Source: Streptosporangiaceae bacterium NEAU-GS5 (lineage in GTDB: Bacteria; Actinomycetota; Actinomycetes; Streptosporangiales; Streptosporangiaceae). From it: 64,000 nucleotides of DNA. Positions 63,066 through 64,000 of the stretch are shown piece after piece. The DNA lies in the NCBI GenBank assembly GCA_017592665.1, contig JAGFNW010000019.1:1-64000 (forward strand). Direction: 5' to 3'. Numbering within the stretch: the stretch's first letter is position 1; every line of letters begins with the position of its first letter. Under the pieces are notes generated by a model. It was given only the letters and a program-made list of their open reading frames with translations. It ran no database searches and was not told the origin of the DNA. Position numbers and translations under genes: made by a program.

Positions 63066-64000
63066 ACGGCGACCGGTGGCTTGGGCGCCGGCAGGCCGGT
63101 CTCGGCCTCGCAGTTGTCCAGGACCTCCTCAAGCGGCGGGCCCATGTTGAAGACAGGCGGGCTCGCCGGGCGATCGGCCGCGAGTTCGGCGCGCAGCGTC
63201 GTGGTGGCGTCGGCGTCGACCTCGGCGGCCTCGGTCACCACGACGCCGTAGCGCCGGGCGCCCTCGGCGCTGACCAGCCCGCGCCGCACCTCACGGGCGA
63301 CCAGCTCGGCGTCGCGGGCCAGCGGGTCGCCCCAGCCGCCACCACCCCAGGTGACGAAGTGCAGCACGTCGCCGCGGGCCACGGCCACGCCGTGCACCTT
63401 GCTCGGCAGGATCTCGGTGCTTCCGTCGGCCCGCTGGATCCACTTGCGGCTGCGCGCGCCGGGGTCGCCGCCGTTGACGCCCCACGGGTAGGTCAGCCAG
63501 CGGTCGTCGTGGATGGCGATGGTGCCCGGTTGCAGGAACCGGTAGGCCACGTCCACCCCGTTGCCGCCGCGGTGCAGGCCCGCGCCGCCCGTGTCGGCGA
63601 CGGTCTCCCACCGCTCGATGCGCAGCGGATAGTACGACTCGAGGTATTCGCAGGGGATGTTCACGAACGACGGCCACAGCGAGTGCCCGTCCGGGCCGTC
63701 GCCGATGGGCCGGCCGGGGATGCCGCCGAAGCCGATCGAGTAGAGCTGGAACCACTCGCCGGCGCGCTCGCCGTCCGCGTAGTAGCCCGAATACATGAAG
63801 TGCGGCGAGGAGGAGAAGCCGGCGGCGTTCAGCAGGTCGGGCGTCTTCTGCCCGAGCAGGCCGCCGAACAGGTCGAAGATGCGCCCCACGCCGTGGTTTC
63901 TGGCGTTGAGCGCGGACGGGAAGTCCGGCTTCCAGAACGTCTTCGCCGGAATGTGCACATCCACGAGTGGATAGAAGCCGTCGTTCCACAGGATCTGCGG
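63062..64000 (-). CDS. Hydantoinase B / 5-oxoprolinase beta subunit, C-terminal part (partial)
   Basis: The gene runs off the right edge; 312 residues are visible. Motifs such as DGFYPLVDVHIPAKTF, SSPHFMYSGYY, ADTGGAGLHRGGNGVDVAY and HFVTWGGGGWGDPL are typical of the HyuB/AcxB family. These subunits work with a HyuA partner to hydrolyse cyclic amides using ATP, or to carboxylate acetone-like ketones. The partner gene should lie beyond the window. The stop overlaps the amidohydrolase start by 4 bases. Confidence 0.92.
   Translation of the reverse strand, partial: PQILWNDGFYPLVDVHIPAKTFWKPDFPSALNARNHGVGRIFDLFGGLLGQKTPDLLNAAGFSSSPHFMYSGYYADGERAGEWFQLYSIGFGGIPGRPIGDGPDGHSLWPSFVNIPCEYLESYYPLRIERWETVADTGGAGLHRGGNGVDVAYRFLQPGTIAIHDDRWLTYPWGVNGGDPGARSRKWIQRADGSTEILPSKVHGVAVARGDVLHFVTWGGGGWGDPLARDAELVAREVRRGLVSAEGARRYGVVVTEAAEVDADATTTLRAELAADRPASPPVFNMGPPLEEVLDNCEAETGLPAPKPPVAV

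Overview
The window is very GC-rich and almost fully coding, with GTG and occasional TTG starts, 4-bp ATGA/GTGA stop-start overlaps, many secreted enzymes and many one-component regulators. This fits an aerobic, soil-type actinomycete. The gene families (ECF41 sigma, MocR, CsbD, DUF1684, DUF2625, DUF6326, CHAT-TPR) suggest a Streptosporangiales or Streptomyces-like genome, but no rRNA or marker gene is present to fix the genus. I found no tRNA, rRNA, CRISPR array, insertion sequence or phage gene.

Layout. 0-9.7 kb: tail of a SigF-type sigma factor; an ECF41 sigma gene divergent from its carboxymuconolactone-decarboxylase-type partner, with ECF41-like promoters on both sides; an alpha/beta hydrolase; a 1563-residue TPR-CHAT protease-like protein; an aldo/keto reductase; and a secreted protein of unknown role. 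9.8-16.5 kb: a three-subunit PaoABC-like molybdo-iron-sulfur-flavin oxidoreductase, a MocR regulator, and a peptidase-S51-like domain joined to a cysteinyl-tRNA-synthetase-like tail. 16.5-27.2 kb: a zinc metallopeptidase with an Asp-rich tail, several small membrane or secreted proteins, a hemerythrin-like protein, an epimerase, a lone receiver domain, an L-lactate permease, CsbD, a hydrolase-gene remnant, and a TPR protein with a regulator-type C-terminal domain.

27.5-35.3 kb is a tightly coupled six-gene operon for plant oligosaccharide use: two LplB/YtcP-type permeases, a lipoprotein binding protein, a GH39 xylosidase-like enzyme, a YesL/DUF624 protein and a GH42 beta-galactosidase. Its promoter lies between two near-perfect CGAAA-N-TTTCG sites, the motif known from Streptomyces xylanase and xylosidase operators. 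A secreted GH3 enzyme with a C-terminal carbohydrate-binding domain lies at 41.2-43.5 kb. Between them are a quinone-oxidoreductase-like MDR, a cytochrome b, a DUF1684 protein, and a selenium-binding-protein (SBP56)/membrane-protein pair.

43.6-56.4 kb is accessory-looking: a possible HExxH metallopeptidase, 1 kb of low-complexity DNA, a GPGG small membrane protein behind three 15-bp repeats, a STAS protein, AraC and TetR regulators, a methyltransferase gene with internal minisatellites, a TetR/carotenoid-desaturase-like pair sharing a long palindrome, and a secreted trypsin-like protease behind a perfect CRP-type box.

56.5-64 kb: a membrane-anchored methyltransferase, then a minus-strand operon running in from the right edge: hydantoinase B, an isochorismatase-family amidohydrolase, a ribose-type ABC importer (permease, binding lipoprotein, ATPase) and a LeuC-like hydratase gene broken by a one-base frameshift. 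Together these suggest import and hydrolysis of a cyclic amide or imide, possibly through maleamate and maleate; this is an inference.
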